Shown one piece after another: positions 33,635 through 42,900 of a stretch of DNA of 64,000 nt. This DNA is from RPQJ01 sp046347155 (lineage in GTDB: Bacteria > Pseudomonadota > Gammaproteobacteria > Steroidobacterales > Steroidobacteraceae). The notes beneath the pieces are model-generated. The model ran no database searches and was not told the origin of the DNA. It was given only the letters and a program-made list of their open reading frames with translations. Each line of letters starts with the position of its first letter. Position 1 is the first letter of the stretch. The stretch is taken from contig JAXMGT010000001.1 in NCBI GenBank assembly GCA_046347155.1, forward strand, positions 62,001-126,000. Direction: 5' to 3'. Position numbers and translations under genes: made by a program.

Positions 33635-34015
33635 TCAGAGCACGAGGACGGCGTCCACCTCGACCGCCGCGCCGCGCGGCAGCGACGCCACGCCGAGCGT
33701 CGCGCGGGCCGGGTACGGCTCGGCGAAGTACTCGGCCATCACGCGGTTCAGTTCCGCGAAGTTGCCGAGGTCGGTCAGGTAGATGTTCAGCTTCACGGCG
33801 TGCGAGAGGTCGCCACCCGAGGCTCGGGCGACCGCGCGCAGGTTGTCGAACACGCGCCGCGCCTGGGCCTCGAAGCCCCCCGTGACGAGTTCCATCGTCT
33901 GCGGGTCGAGCGGGATCTGCCCGGAGAGGTAGACGGTGCTGCCCGCGCGGATCGCCTGCGAATAGGTGCCGATGGCCTTCGGGGCGTCGGGGGTCGAGAC
34001 GGTCGTGCGCGACAT
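33635..34015 (-). CDS. ridA: RidA/YjgF family reactive imine deaminase
   Basis: 126-aa trimeric enzyme that hydrolyses 2-aminoacrylate and related imines before they damage PLP enzymes. Family features: GTYSQAIRAGSTVYLSGQIP near the N-terminus and the C-terminal PARATLGVASLPRGAAVEVDAVLV, with the catalytic Arg in the PARAT segment. It lies between spoT and recG, the same place as in several pseudomonads. Family identity is firm; other RidA subfamilies without deaminase activity exist, but the Arg is kept here. Confidence 0.93.
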   Translation of the reverse strand: MSRTTVSTPDAPKAIGTYSQAIRAGSTVYLSGQIPLDPQTMELVTGGFEAQARRVFDNLRAVARASGGDLSHAVKLNIYLTDLGNFAELNRVMAEYFAEPYPARATLGVASLPRGAAVEVDAVLVL

Positions 34016-34057
34016 GGGAACTCCGTGCGTGGATGCCGGGCGGGCAGTGTAGCCGCG

Positions 34058-36211
34058 TCAGGCCAGGCTGCGCGTCACCTTGAGCACCTCGGGCATCACG
34101 CGCACCGCACGGATCACCCGTGCGAGGTGCCGGCGGTCCTGCACCAGGAGCTCGAACGTGAGCAGCGAGCTGTCGCTGTCGCGCTCGACCAGCGTCACGC
34201 GGTCGATGTTCGTCTGCGTGCCGGAGATCGCCGAGGCGACCTGCGCGAGCACGCCCATCCGGTTCGCGACCTCGGCCTTGATCTCGACCCGGAACAGCTG
34301 GCCGCTGTCCGGTCGCCACGCGACCGGGATCCACTTCTCGGGCTGCTTGCGGAACGTCGCCAGGTTGCCGCAGGCCTCGCGGTGGATCACGACGCCGCGC
34401 CCCGTCGAGAGATTCGCGAGGATCGGGTCGTTCGGGATCGGGAAGCAGCAGCGCGCGTAGGTGACGAGCAGGCCCTCGGTGCCCGCGATCGCGAGCGGGC
34501 CGGCAGGCGCGTCCGGCGTCACCTCGGTGTCCTCGGGCAGCAGCCGCCGCGCGATGAACGGTGCGACGCGCTCGCCGAGGCCGATCTTCTCGTAGAGTTC
34601 CTCCTCGTTGCGCATGCCGAGGTCGCGCACGACCGCGTCGACCGACTCGGCCGGCACCTTGCGCAGGTTGAGCGAGAACTCCTCGAGCGCCTGGTTCAGC
34701 AGGCGCTTGCCGAGGTCCACGGCCTCGGAGCGCTTCAGGTTCTTCAGGTACTGGCGGATCGCCGCGCGCGCCTTCGCGGTCACCGCGAAATTGATCCACG
34801 ACGGGTTCGGCGTCGCGCCCTTGGCCGAGATGATCTCGACGGTCTGTCCGTTCCGGAGCTGCGTGCGCAGCGGCACGAGGCGACGGTCGACCTTGGCCGC
34901 GACGCAGCGGTTGCCGACGTCGGTGTGCACCGCGTACGCGAAATCCACGCAGGTCGCGCCGCGCGGCAGCCGCCGGATGTCGCCCTTCGGCGTGAACACG
35001 TAGACCTTGTCCGGGAACAGGTCGACCTTGACGCTCTCGAGGAACTCCTCGGAGTTGCCGCCCTGCTGGATCTCGACGAGCTGCTGCAGCCACTCGCGCG
35101 CCCGCTCGCTCCCGGCGCTGGCGGAGCGGTCGCCGTCCTTGTACTGCCAGTGCGCGGCGATGCCCGATTCCGCGACCTCGTGCATCGCGCTCGTGCGGAT
35201 CTGCACCTCGATCGGCGTACCGTTCGGTCCGAACAGCGTCGTGTGCAGCGACTGGTAGCCGTTCGCGCGAGGGATCGCGATGTAGTCCTTGAAGCGCCCG
35301 GGCATCGGCTTCCAGACCGAGTGCACGACGCCGAGCGCCCGGTAGCAGGTGTCGACCGTGTCGACGACGATCCGCACGCCGTAGACGTCGACGATCTCGG
35401 CCAGCGACACCTTCTTGCGCAGCATCTTCTGGTAGATGCTGTAGGCATCCTTCTCGCGGCCCTCGACGTGGCCGGCGATGCCGACCTTCGAGAGCGCCGC
35501 GCCGAGCGACTCGACGATCTTGCCGACGAACTGCTTGTGGTTGCCGCGCGTCTTGCGCACCGCGGTCTCGATGACGCGGTAGCGGCGCGGGTAGAGCGAC
35601 CGGAAGCCGAGGTCCTCGAGCTCGCGCTTGATCGCGTGCATGCCGAGCCGGTTGGCGATCGGGGCGTAGATCTCGAGCGTTTCCCGGGCGATCGTGCGGC
35701 GCTTCGCGGGCGGCATCGCGCCGAGCGTGCGCATGTTGTGCGTGCGATCCGCGAGCTTGACCATGATGACGCGGATGTCGCGCACCATCGCGAGCAGCAT
35801 CTTCCGGAAGCTCTCGGCCTGGGCCTCCTTGCGGCTCTTGAACTGGATCTGGTCGAGTTTGCTCACCCCGTCGACGAGTTCGGCGACCTCGGTGCCGAAG
35901 CGCTCGGTAATCTCGTCCTTCAGCGTCGGGGTGTCCTCCATCACGTCGTGGAGGATCGCGGCGATCAGCGTCTGGGAGTCGAGCCTGAGGTCCGCGAGCA
36001 GGTCGGCGACGGCGACCGGGTGGGTGATGTAGGGCTCGCCGGAGCGCCGCCGCTGCCCGGAGTGGGCGCTGGCGGCGAAGTCATAGGCTTCCTGGACGCG
36101 CTCGACCTCGGTCGGGGGCAGGTAGCCCTCGAGCTTGGCGATGAGCTGGCTGATGCCTATGGAGCGTCTTCCGTACGGCAGCAGGCTGCGCAGGGAAGAC
36201 GTGACGTCCAT
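34058..36211 (-). CDS. spoT: Bifunctional (p)ppGpp synthetase/hydrolase SpoT
   Basis: Long RSH protein of 717 aa controlling the stringent response. The HD hydrolase domain has LIAAILHDVMEDTPT (HDxxED). The synthetase domain has GREKDAYSIYQKM, the RxKD form known for bifunctional enzymes, and PRANGYQSLHTTLFG. A TGS domain (VYVFTPKGDIRRLPRG) and a C-terminal ACT domain follow. It begins 21 bp after rpoZ. The intact HD motif argues against a RelA-type monofunctional synthetase. Confidence 0.96.
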   Translation of the reverse strand: MDVTSSLRSLLPYGRRSIGISQLIAKLEGYLPPTEVERVQEAYDFAASAHSGQRRRSGEPYITHPVAVADLLADLRLDSQTLIAAILHDVMEDTPTLKDEITERFGTEVAELVDGVSKLDQIQFKSRKEAQAESFRKMLLAMVRDIRVIMVKLADRTHNMRTLGAMPPAKRRTIARETLEIYAPIANRLGMHAIKRELEDLGFRSLYPRRYRVIETAVRKTRGNHKQFVGKIVESLGAALSKVGIAGHVEGREKDAYSIYQKMLRKKVSLAEIVDVYGVRIVVDTVDTCYRALGVVHSVWKPMPGRFKDYIAIPRANGYQSLHTTLFGPNGTPIEVQIRTSAMHEVAESGIAAHWQYKDGDRSASAGSERAREWLQQLVEIQQGGNSEEFLESVKVDLFPDKVYVFTPKGDIRRLPRGATCVDFAYAVHTDVGNRCVAAKVDRRLVPLRTQLRNGQTVEIISAKGATPNPSWINFAVTAKARAAIRQYLKNLKRSEAVDLGKRLLNQALEEFSLNLRKVPAESVDAVVRDLGMRNEEELYEKIGLGERVAPFIARRLLPEDTEVTPDAPAGPLAIAGTEGLLVTYARCCFPIPNDPILANLSTGRGVVIHREACGNLATFRKQPEKWIPVAWRPDSGQLFRVEIKAEVANRMGVLAQVASAISGTQTNIDRVTLVERDSDSSLLTFELLVQDRRHLARVIRAVRVMPEVLKVTRSLA

Positions 36212-36232
36212 GGGCGCGCGGGCGGGCGGGGA

Positions 36233-36511
36233 TCAGTCTCCCAGGCCGAGGTGGGGCGCGCGGAACTCGCCCATGAACTCGGGCTCCGGGATGAGTTCCT
36301 GCGGCGGGTAGTCCGGCTCCTCGAGGATCTCGAGGCCGACGTGGCCGGCCGCCACCTCGCGCAGGGCCAGCACCGTCGGCTTGTCGTTCTCCCATTCGAG
36401 CGTCGCCTCGGCGCCGTTCGCGAGCTTGCGGGCGCGCTTCGAGGCGACCAGCACGAGCTGGAACAGGTTCGGGACGTTCTGGAGGCAGTCTTCGACGGTG
36501 ATGCGGGCCAT
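36233..36511 (-). CDS. rpoZ: RNA polymerase subunit omega
   Basis: 92-aa omega subunit that aids folding of beta prime and mediates ppGpp binding to RNA polymerase. It begins MARITVEDCLQNVPNLFQLVLVASKRARKL and has NDKPTVLALREVAAGHV, both diagnostic. The ATG at 36511 was chosen over an upstream in-frame start. It normally follows gmk; here gmk is 7 kb away beyond the pilin cluster. A TATGCT hexamer upstream could be part of a promoter, but its -35 is weak. Confidence 0.95.
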   Translation of the reverse strand: MARITVEDCLQNVPNLFQLVLVASKRARKLANGAEATLEWENDKPTVLALREVAAGHVGLEILEEPDYPPQELIPEPEFMGEFRAPHLGLGD

Positions 36512-36715
36512 AGTGAGGTCTACGTCAGGGACAGGGACAAGGGGCGAAAGCATACCATAGGGGTCGTTGGCGGCCAGCGCCGGGCGCCGGCGCGTCCCGT
36601 GGCGGCAGGCCCGGTCCGGCCGGACCCGCCCGCCGCGTCCGGGTCCGCGCCGATCCGGCGCGATCCGGTGTCGATCGCGTCGCTGTGAGGCCTGTCACAG
36701 ATTCCCGGGCCTTGC

Positions 36716-36743
36716 TTGCGGGGGTCCCCCCCGGTGGTATGTT
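36716..36743 (+). promoter_or_regulatory. Putative promoter of the minor pilin cluster with G5/C7 spacer
   Basis: TTGCGG (36716-36721), a 16-nt spacer and TATGTT (36738-36743). The spacer contains ggggg-t-ccccccc, a homopolymer pair that could form a small hairpin. The expected start point near 36750 supports ATG 36788 as the first codon rather than ATG 36749. Confidence 0.45.
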
Positions 36744-36787
36744 TCACCATGAGTAATCCTAGCTCCGCAACGTGGGTGGATGTGGCG

Positions 36788-37213
36788 ATGGGCATGCAGA
36801 AGGCGTCGGGGACGCAGTCACCGGGGAGCCGCGAGCGCGGGTTTTCCCTGATCGAGCTGATGATCGTCGTGGCAATCGCCGCGGTCCTGGCCTCGATCGC
36901 GATCCCGAGCTACCGGGATTACGTCCGACGGGGCGCCATCGAGGAGGCCACCTCGGCGCTGGCCGCGGGCCGGGTCGTGTTCGAGCAGTTCTTCCTCGAC
37001 AACCGGACCTACGACGGCGCGGCCTGCCCGACCAGCACCGACCGGTTCACGATCGCCTGCGAGGCCGACGCCACGACGTACACCATCACGGCCACCGGCC
37101 AGGAAGGCATGGCCGGCTTCGAATTCACGATCAACGAGGCCGACGCCCGCACGAGCGACACGCCCTGGGGTTCGGGCAGCTGCTGGATCATGCGCAAGGG
37201 GGACACGTGCTGA
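36788..37213 (+). CDS. Type IV pilin-like protein, PilE type
   Basis: 141-aa prepilin. From ATG 36788 an 18-residue leader ends in RERG, followed by FSLIELMIVVAIAAVLASIA with Glu at +5, the PilD processing site. The head is short, with Cys residues (AACP, IACEA, GSCW and the final C) able to form disulfides. GGTGGA about 7 nt before the ATG is a reasonable ribosome site. It opens the cluster, whereas PilE usually follows pilY1 in pseudomonads, so PilE is the closest label but another minor pilin is possible. An ATG at 36749 is in frame but sits at the likely transcription start. Confidence 0.8.
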   Translation: MGMQKASGTQSPGSRERGFSLIELMIVVAIAAVLASIAIPSYRDYVRRGAIEEATSALAAGRVVFEQFFLDNRTYDGAACPTSTDRFTIACEADATTYTITATGQEGMAGFEFTINEADARTSDTPWGSGSCWIMRKGDTC

Positions 37214-37764
37214 AGCCGGCGCGAGTCCGCCGCCACTCGGGCGGATTCACACTGATCGAACTGATGATCGCCGTGACCGTCGCGGGGATCCTGGTCGTGC
37301 TCGCGGTCCCGGCCCTTCGGGTCGTCGTGGAGAACACCCGGCTGCGCGCCAATGCCGAGTCGCTCAAGTACGGACTCGACCTGGCCCGCCAGGAGGCGGT
37401 CCGGCGCAATGCGCAGGTCGAGTTCGCGATCGTCGACGAGGGCTGGGTCGTGCGCGTCCCGACGAACAACGACAGCGCGACGCCGCTGCACGCCGGCACC
37501 GGCCGCGAGGCCAGTGACCTCGTCCGCCTCACGATCTCGCCGGACGACACGGTGCCGGCCCGGATCACGTTCGATTCGTTCGGACGGGCACTGGCCGCCA
37601 ACCCGGCGGACGGCTCGGCCCCGATCACGCAGGTCGACGTCGAGTCGGCCAATCCTCCCGACTCGGACGCGTACCGTCCGCTCCGGGTGCAGGTGCTTCC
37701 GGGCGGCGCATCCCGCCTCTGCGACCCGGCGGTCGACTCCACCGACGCGAGGGCCTGCCTGTGA
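37207..37764 (+). CDS. Minor pseudopilin FimT/FimU (GspH family)
   Basis: 185-aa GspH/FimT-type pilin. A GTG start at 37207 gives a 13-residue leader ending SGG, then FTLIELMIAVTVAGILVVLAVPALR with Glu+5. The body NTRLRANAESLKYGLDLARQEAVRRNAQVEF is the typical GspH/FimT region of helix leading to strands. It overlaps the preceding pilin gene by 7 nt and the pilV start by 4 nt. Known role of the family: priming complex for pilus assembly. FimT versus FimU cannot be separated by reading alone; FimT also binds DNA in some species. Confidence 0.85.
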   Translation: MLKPARVRRHSGGFTLIELMIAVTVAGILVVLAVPALRVVVENTRLRANAESLKYGLDLARQEAVRRNAQVEFAIVDEGWVVRVPTNNDSATPLHAGTGREASDLVRLTISPDDTVPARITFDSFGRALAANPADGSAPITQVDVESANPPDSDAYRPLRVQVLPGGASRLCDPAVDSTDARACL

Positions 37765-38138
37765 CGCGGCGCCGGCGTAACGCGGCGGGCACGCAGCGCG
37801 GATCCGCGCTCGTCGAGGCATTGGTCGCGGTGCTGCTCTTTTCGATCGGCATCGTCGCGCTGCTGCGCGTGCTCGGCATTTCCGTCAAGGACGCCGGCGA
37901 CGTCGAGTACCGCGCGATCGCCGCCACGGTCGCCGACGAAGCGGTCGGGCGGATGTGGCTCGATCGCGCGAACCTCGCGAGCTACGTCGAGGACGGCACG
38001 GCGATCGACGCGCTGCCGAACGGCAGCCGCACCGTGACGGTCGCCGGCAACGTCGTCACGGTCACGATCAACTGGCAGCCGCCGGGCGCGGACCGCATGC
38101 GCACGCACACGCTGACTGCCACGCTCACGGGCAACTGA
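37761..38138 (+). CDS. pilV: Minor pilin PilV
   Basis: 125-aa minor pilin. The GTG start at 37761 overlaps the fimT stop (GTGA). The Arg-rich leader MTRRRRNAAGTQRG is followed by SALVEALVAVLLFSIGIVAL with Glu+5 and the ALVEALVAVL pattern common to PilV proteins. The head is very short compared with pseudomonad PilV. It precedes pilW by 2 bp. Part of the priming complex FimT-PilV-PilW-PilX-PilY1. Confidence 0.85.
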   Translation: MTRRRRNAAGTQRGSALVEALVAVLLFSIGIVALLRVLGISVKDAGDVEYRAIAATVADEAVGRMWLDRANLASYVEDGTAIDALPNGSRTVTVAGNVVTVTINWQPPGADRMRTHTLTATLTGN

Positions 38139-38140
38139 GG

Positions 38141-39256
38141 ATGCGACGCATGATCCTGCCCGGTCGCCAGCGCGGGTTCTCGATCGTCGAGCTGATGGTC
38201 GCGGTGACGATCGCGATCGTCACCGGCATCGTCGTGCTGCAGGTGCTGAGCACCTACGAGGCCCGGCGCCGCACGATCACGGTCGGCAACGACGCCGAGA
38301 TGAGCGCAGCCGTCGGCCTCTACATGATCGAGCGCGAGGTGCGCATGGCCGGCGCCGGCTTCACGACGCCCACCGGGCTCCTGTGCGGCAACGGCATCAA
38401 CGTCGAGTACGACGGCACCGTCATCTCGGACGGCGACCCGATGCCCTTCGCGCGGATCACGGACGGCGGCGCCGGCGCGGACCGGATCGACGTGATGCGC
38501 AGCGACTCGGCGTTCGGCGTTGCACCGGCCACGGTCACCCGGCTGATGGGCTCGGCCGCGGACGACGTGTCCGTCGAGAGCACCGTCGGCCTGCGGCAGG
38601 GTGACCTGTTCCTCGTCGCGAGCTCCGACGGCGTCAAGCGCTGCACGCTGATGCAGGTGTCGGCCGCGCCGACCAAGGTCGGCAGCAGCTGGACCCTGGT
38701 GCACGGATCGGGCAGTTCGGCGTACAACCCGACCGACCCGGCCGGCACCTTCACGAACGCGGTCGCCTACGACGTCGGCGACGTCGTGTTCAACCTCGGC
38801 ACGTTCGGCGTGCAGGCGTTCCGGGTCGTCTGCAACGACGGCGCTGCGCCGTCGACGACGAATTCCTGCGTGCTCGGATCCTCGGACGCGGTGGCCGGGC
38901 CCGACGACCCGGCGATCGCGGACCTCGACGTCGTGGCCTCGCAGGTCGTCGACTTCCAGGCCCAGTACGGCGTGGCGCCGGCCGGCAGCCAGGACGTGAA
39001 CGAGTGGGTCGACGCGACCGGCGAGTGGGAAGACCCGGACGCCGCCCACCAGCGGCGCATCAAGGCGATCCGGATGTCCGTCGTGACGCGCGGCAGCCTC
39101 GAGCGCGAGATGGTCAGCCCGGACACGCTGGTGCTGTGGGATCCGGGCGGCGCGGGCGAGCGCACGATCGCGCTCACCGACGACCAGCGCTACTACCGTT
39201 ACAAGGTGCTCACCGTGGTGGTGCCGATCATCAACATGATCTGGGCGGGCGTATGA
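38141..39256 (+). CDS. pilW: Minor pilin PilW
   Basis: 371-aa minor pilin, the largest of the set. Leader MRRMILPGRQRG is cleaved before FSIVELMVAVTIAIVTGIVV (Glu+5). YMIEREVRMAGAGFTTP after the first helix is a typical PilW segment. The long head includes several Cys residues (LLCGNG, KRCT, VVCND, SCVLG). ATG 38141 is 2 bp after pilV; a second ATG three codons later is possible. Its stop overlaps the pilX start (ATGA). Confidence 0.88.
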   Translation: MRRMILPGRQRGFSIVELMVAVTIAIVTGIVVLQVLSTYEARRRTITVGNDAEMSAAVGLYMIEREVRMAGAGFTTPTGLLCGNGINVEYDGTVISDGDPMPFARITDGGAGADRIDVMRSDSAFGVAPATVTRLMGSAADDVSVESTVGLRQGDLFLVASSDGVKRCTLMQVSAAPTKVGSSWTLVHGSGSSAYNPTDPAGTFTNAVAYDVGDVVFNLGTFGVQAFRVVCNDGAAPSTTNSCVLGSSDAVAGPDDPAIADLDVVASQVVDFQAQYGVAPAGSQDVNEWVDATGEWEDPDAAHQRRIKAIRMSVVTRGSLEREMVSPDTLVLWDPGGAGERTIALTDDQRYYRYKVLTVVVPIINMIWAGV

Positions 39257-39891
39257 AGCAGCGGGGCATATCACTGATCGTCGTGCTGGTCGCGCTGCTG
39301 ATCATCGGCTTCGCGGCCGTCGCGCTGCTGCGCTCGAGCGACACGAGCACGCTGACGGTCGGCAACCTGGCCTTCAAGCGCACCGCGCTCGCGGCCGGCG
39401 ACGCCGGCACCGAGGCCGCGATCACCTGGCTCGCCGACAATGCGACCAGCGCGACGCTGTTCGACGACAGCGACGCGGACGGCTACTACGCCACGAGCGC
39501 CGACGCCTGCGACCTGACCGGGACCCGCACGCCGGCCGACGCCACCGACGACGTGAACTGGACCGGGACCGACCCCGGCGGCAACTGCAACATGGACGCG
39601 CTGACGCTCGACGCGGGCGGCGCGATCCCGGACGGCTACACGGTGAGCTACGTCGTGAACCGGATGTGCAACGCGGCCGGCGACCCGGGCGAGGTGTTTG
39701 CGGCCGACCACCTGACGCCGATGGTCTGCTCGTCGATCGGCGCCGGCATCAGCGAAGGCAGTACCCGCAGCGCCGGTTCCTACGGCGTCGCGCCGCTGGC
39801 CGGCGAGACGCAGAACTACTACCGGATCACCACCCGGATCGACGGGCCGCGCAACACCGTGCGCTACATCCAGGTGCTGGTCACCCTCTGA
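39253..39891 (+). CDS. pilX: Minor pilin PilX (GspK-like)
   Basis: 212-aa minor pilin with a very short leader MKQRG before ISLIVVLVALLIIGFAAVALL. It lacks Glu at +5, as is usual for PilX/GspK tip pilins. The first helix continues into FKRTALAAGDAGTEAAI, the GspK/PilX hallmark region. Start ATG 39253 overlaps the pilW stop. Located directly before pilY1, with which PilX interacts in known systems. Confidence 0.86.
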   Translation: MKQRGISLIVVLVALLIIGFAAVALLRSSDTSTLTVGNLAFKRTALAAGDAGTEAAITWLADNATSATLFDDSDADGYYATSADACDLTGTRTPADATDDVNWTGTDPGGNCNMDALTLDAGGAIPDGYTVSYVVNRMCNAAGDPGEVFAADHLTPMVCSSIGAGISEGSTRSAGSYGVAPLAGETQNYYRITTRIDGPRNTVRYIQVLVTL

Positions 39892-39912
39892 CGGAACGAC
39901 AGGGACGATCAA

Positions 39913-42900
39913 ATGGAGTCTCCCGCCATGAACGAACGCTACAACGCTCTGCTCGCGACCGCACTGATCGTGCTGGCCGCCGGCGTCGGCGGCGCGCAGG
40001 TCGCGGCGGCCGCAACGGTCGACCTCGCCAACGTGCCGATGGTCGCCGGCGTCAGCAAGACGATCCCGCCGAACGTCTACTACATCCTCGACGACTCGGG
40101 GAGTATGGCCGACAACTTCATGCCGGACGACGTGGGCAACAACACCAGCAAGCGTTGCTTCATGAACTTCGGCTACAACAAGATCTACTACAACCCGTCG
40201 GTCACCTACGCGCTGCCGGTCAACGCCGACGGCACCTCGTTCGCGAACGCCAGCTACACGGCGGCGAAGACCGACGGCTTCTCGAGCACCTCGACCACGG
40301 TCGACCTGTCGAAGACGGTGTTCACGCTCGCGAACAATTCGTTCGCGACCACGAAGAACAGCAAGTCCGTGACCGTCACCCACAACGCTCACGGCTACCC
40401 GAACGGCACGATCGTGACCTTCTCGCCGGCCGTGACCCTGAACGGCACGACGATCGCCGCGGCGACGAACTACACGATCTCGGGCGTCACGACCAACACG
40501 TACACGATCACGGTGGCCGCGAACGCCACCGCCACCGGCACCGGCGGCGGCACCGGCATCACGGAGACGGCCAACGTCCCGGGCTACTTCTGGTACGAAT
40601 TCACGACTGCCCCGACCGCGCCGCCCTCGACCTGCGCCTCGGACTCGAGCTACACGAAGCGCGTGCCGTCGACCGCCGCCGAGCAGACCAACTTCGCGAA
40701 CTGGTACTCGTACTACCGGACGCGCATCCAGATGATGAAGTCGGCCACCGGCCTCGCGTTCAAGTCGATCGACGACAAGTACCGGGTCGGCTTCAGCACG
40801 ATCAGCGAGAAGGCCACCGGCGCCTCGAAGTTCCTGAACGTCACCAAGTTCACCTGCTGCGCCTCGACGACGCAGAAGTACAAGTTCTACCAGAAGCTCT
40901 ACGCCTCGTCCGGCAGCGGCTACACGCCGTTGCGCGGCGCGCTGTCGAAGGCGGGCCGCCTGTACTCGGGCACGCTCACCGGCGCCACCGGCACCGCGAA
41001 CCCGGTGCAGTTCTCCTGCCAGCAGAACTTCACGATCCTGACGACCGACGGTTACTGGAACCTGCAGAACGAGGCGAGCGGCAGCTCGACCGCGAACAAC
41101 ACGACGAACTACGGTCCGTATCGCGCCAACAACGTGACGCTGATCGGTGACTGGGACGCCGCGACGCTCACGACGCCCACCACGGGCGATCCTTCCGAGA
41201 CCACGACGCCGCGACCTTACCGGGACTCCGGCCCGTACTCGAACACGCTCGCCGACATCGCGGCCTACTACTTCCGCAACGACCTGTACCCGACGAGCCC
41301 GGCGCTCGGCGGCTACCTGGACGACGGCGTGACCCGCTACGACGTGTCGACGAACAACGTCGGCGGCGGTGGCGCGGACACCGCGAAGTGGCAGCACATG
41401 ACCACGTTCACGCTCGGCCTCGGCGTCTCGGGCCAGCTCGCCTACAACCCGAACTACCTGAGCTGCCAGCCGACCGACACGAACTGCGGCGACTACCCGG
41501 GCCTGCTCCAGGGCACGAAGAACTGGCCGGACCCGCAGGTCACGAACACCGCGACCGAACTCGCCACCCGGCTCGACGACCTGTGGCACGCGGCCGTGAA
41601 CGGCCACGGCCAGTACCTGAGCGCGTCGGACCCGAGCGCGGTCGTGACTGCGCTCTCCAAGGCGCTCGCGGCGATCGCGATCAAGGCCGGCGCGGCCAGC
41701 GCCGCGGCCACCTCGAGCCTGCAGCCGGTCGAGGGCGACAACTTCGCCTACGTCGCCCAGTACACGAGCGGCCTCTGGTACGGCGACCTCGAGGCCCGCG
41801 ACATCGACCTGAGCACCGGTGCGCTCGGCACGACGGCCCGGTGGTCGGCGAAGAACCTGCTCGAGACCAAGGTCTCGGCGAGCTCGGATTCGCGGACGAT
41901 CTACACGTTCAGCTCGGCGGCGGCGAACAAGCTGAAGACGTTCGACTCGTCGAACCTGACGGCCGAGAAGACCGCCGGCTACTTCCTCTCCGGCCCGACC
42001 AACCCGAACGGCCAGCTGACCCAGTACCCGCTGTGGAACTCGAACCAGGTCGGCGCGGCGACCGATGACGCGATGATCGCGTTCATCCGCGGCCGGACCG
42101 GCAACGAGGACCAGACGACCAATGCCGCGGACAGCCGGTTGTTCCGCGACCGCAGCTACGTGCTCGGCGACATCGCGAACACCTCGCCGGTGTTCGTCAA
42201 GAAGCCCGAGTTCCAGTACACGGACACCGGCTACGCGACGTTCATCACGAGCAACGCCAGCCGCGCGCCGACGGTGTACGTGAGCGCCAACGACGGCATG
42301 CTGCACGCGTTCGACGCCGCCACCGGCGCCGAGCGGTGGGCCTACATCCCGTCGATGGTGATCCCGAACCTGTACAAGCTCGCCGACGCGGCCTATGCGG
42401 GCAACCACCGCTTCTACGTGGACGGCCAGATCACGGTCGGCGACGTCTACACCGGCACGGCCTGGAAGACCATCCTGGTCGGCGGCCTGGGCGGCGGCGG
42501 CGCGGGCTACTACGCGCTCGACATCACGGACCCGACGAGCCCGAAGGCGCTGTGGGAGTTCACGAAGAGCAGCGACGGCGACCTGGGCTACAGCTACGGC
42601 AACCCGGTCATCACGAAGCGCAACTCGGACGGCCGCTGGGTCGTGCTGTTCGCCTCCGGCTACAACAACTGCTCGCCGGCCGGCGCGGTCTGCGCGGGTG
42701 GCGACGGCAAGGGCCGCCTGTACGTCATCGACGCGGTGAGCGGCTCGCGGCTCGCCAAGATCGTCACGGACAACTCGGTGACCGACACGAACCTGAGCGG
42801 CATCGCGAAGATCAACGGCTTCGTGACCAACACGCTGGTCGACAACACGACGCAGTACGTCTACGGCGGCGACCTCTCGGGCGCGCTGTGGCGCTTCGAC

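Noticed and set aside
36749..36787. ATG 36749 as start of the first pilin gene
   Set aside because: It would give a 31-residue leader and coincides with the predicted transcription start; ATG 36788 has a better ribosome site and a normal leader length.
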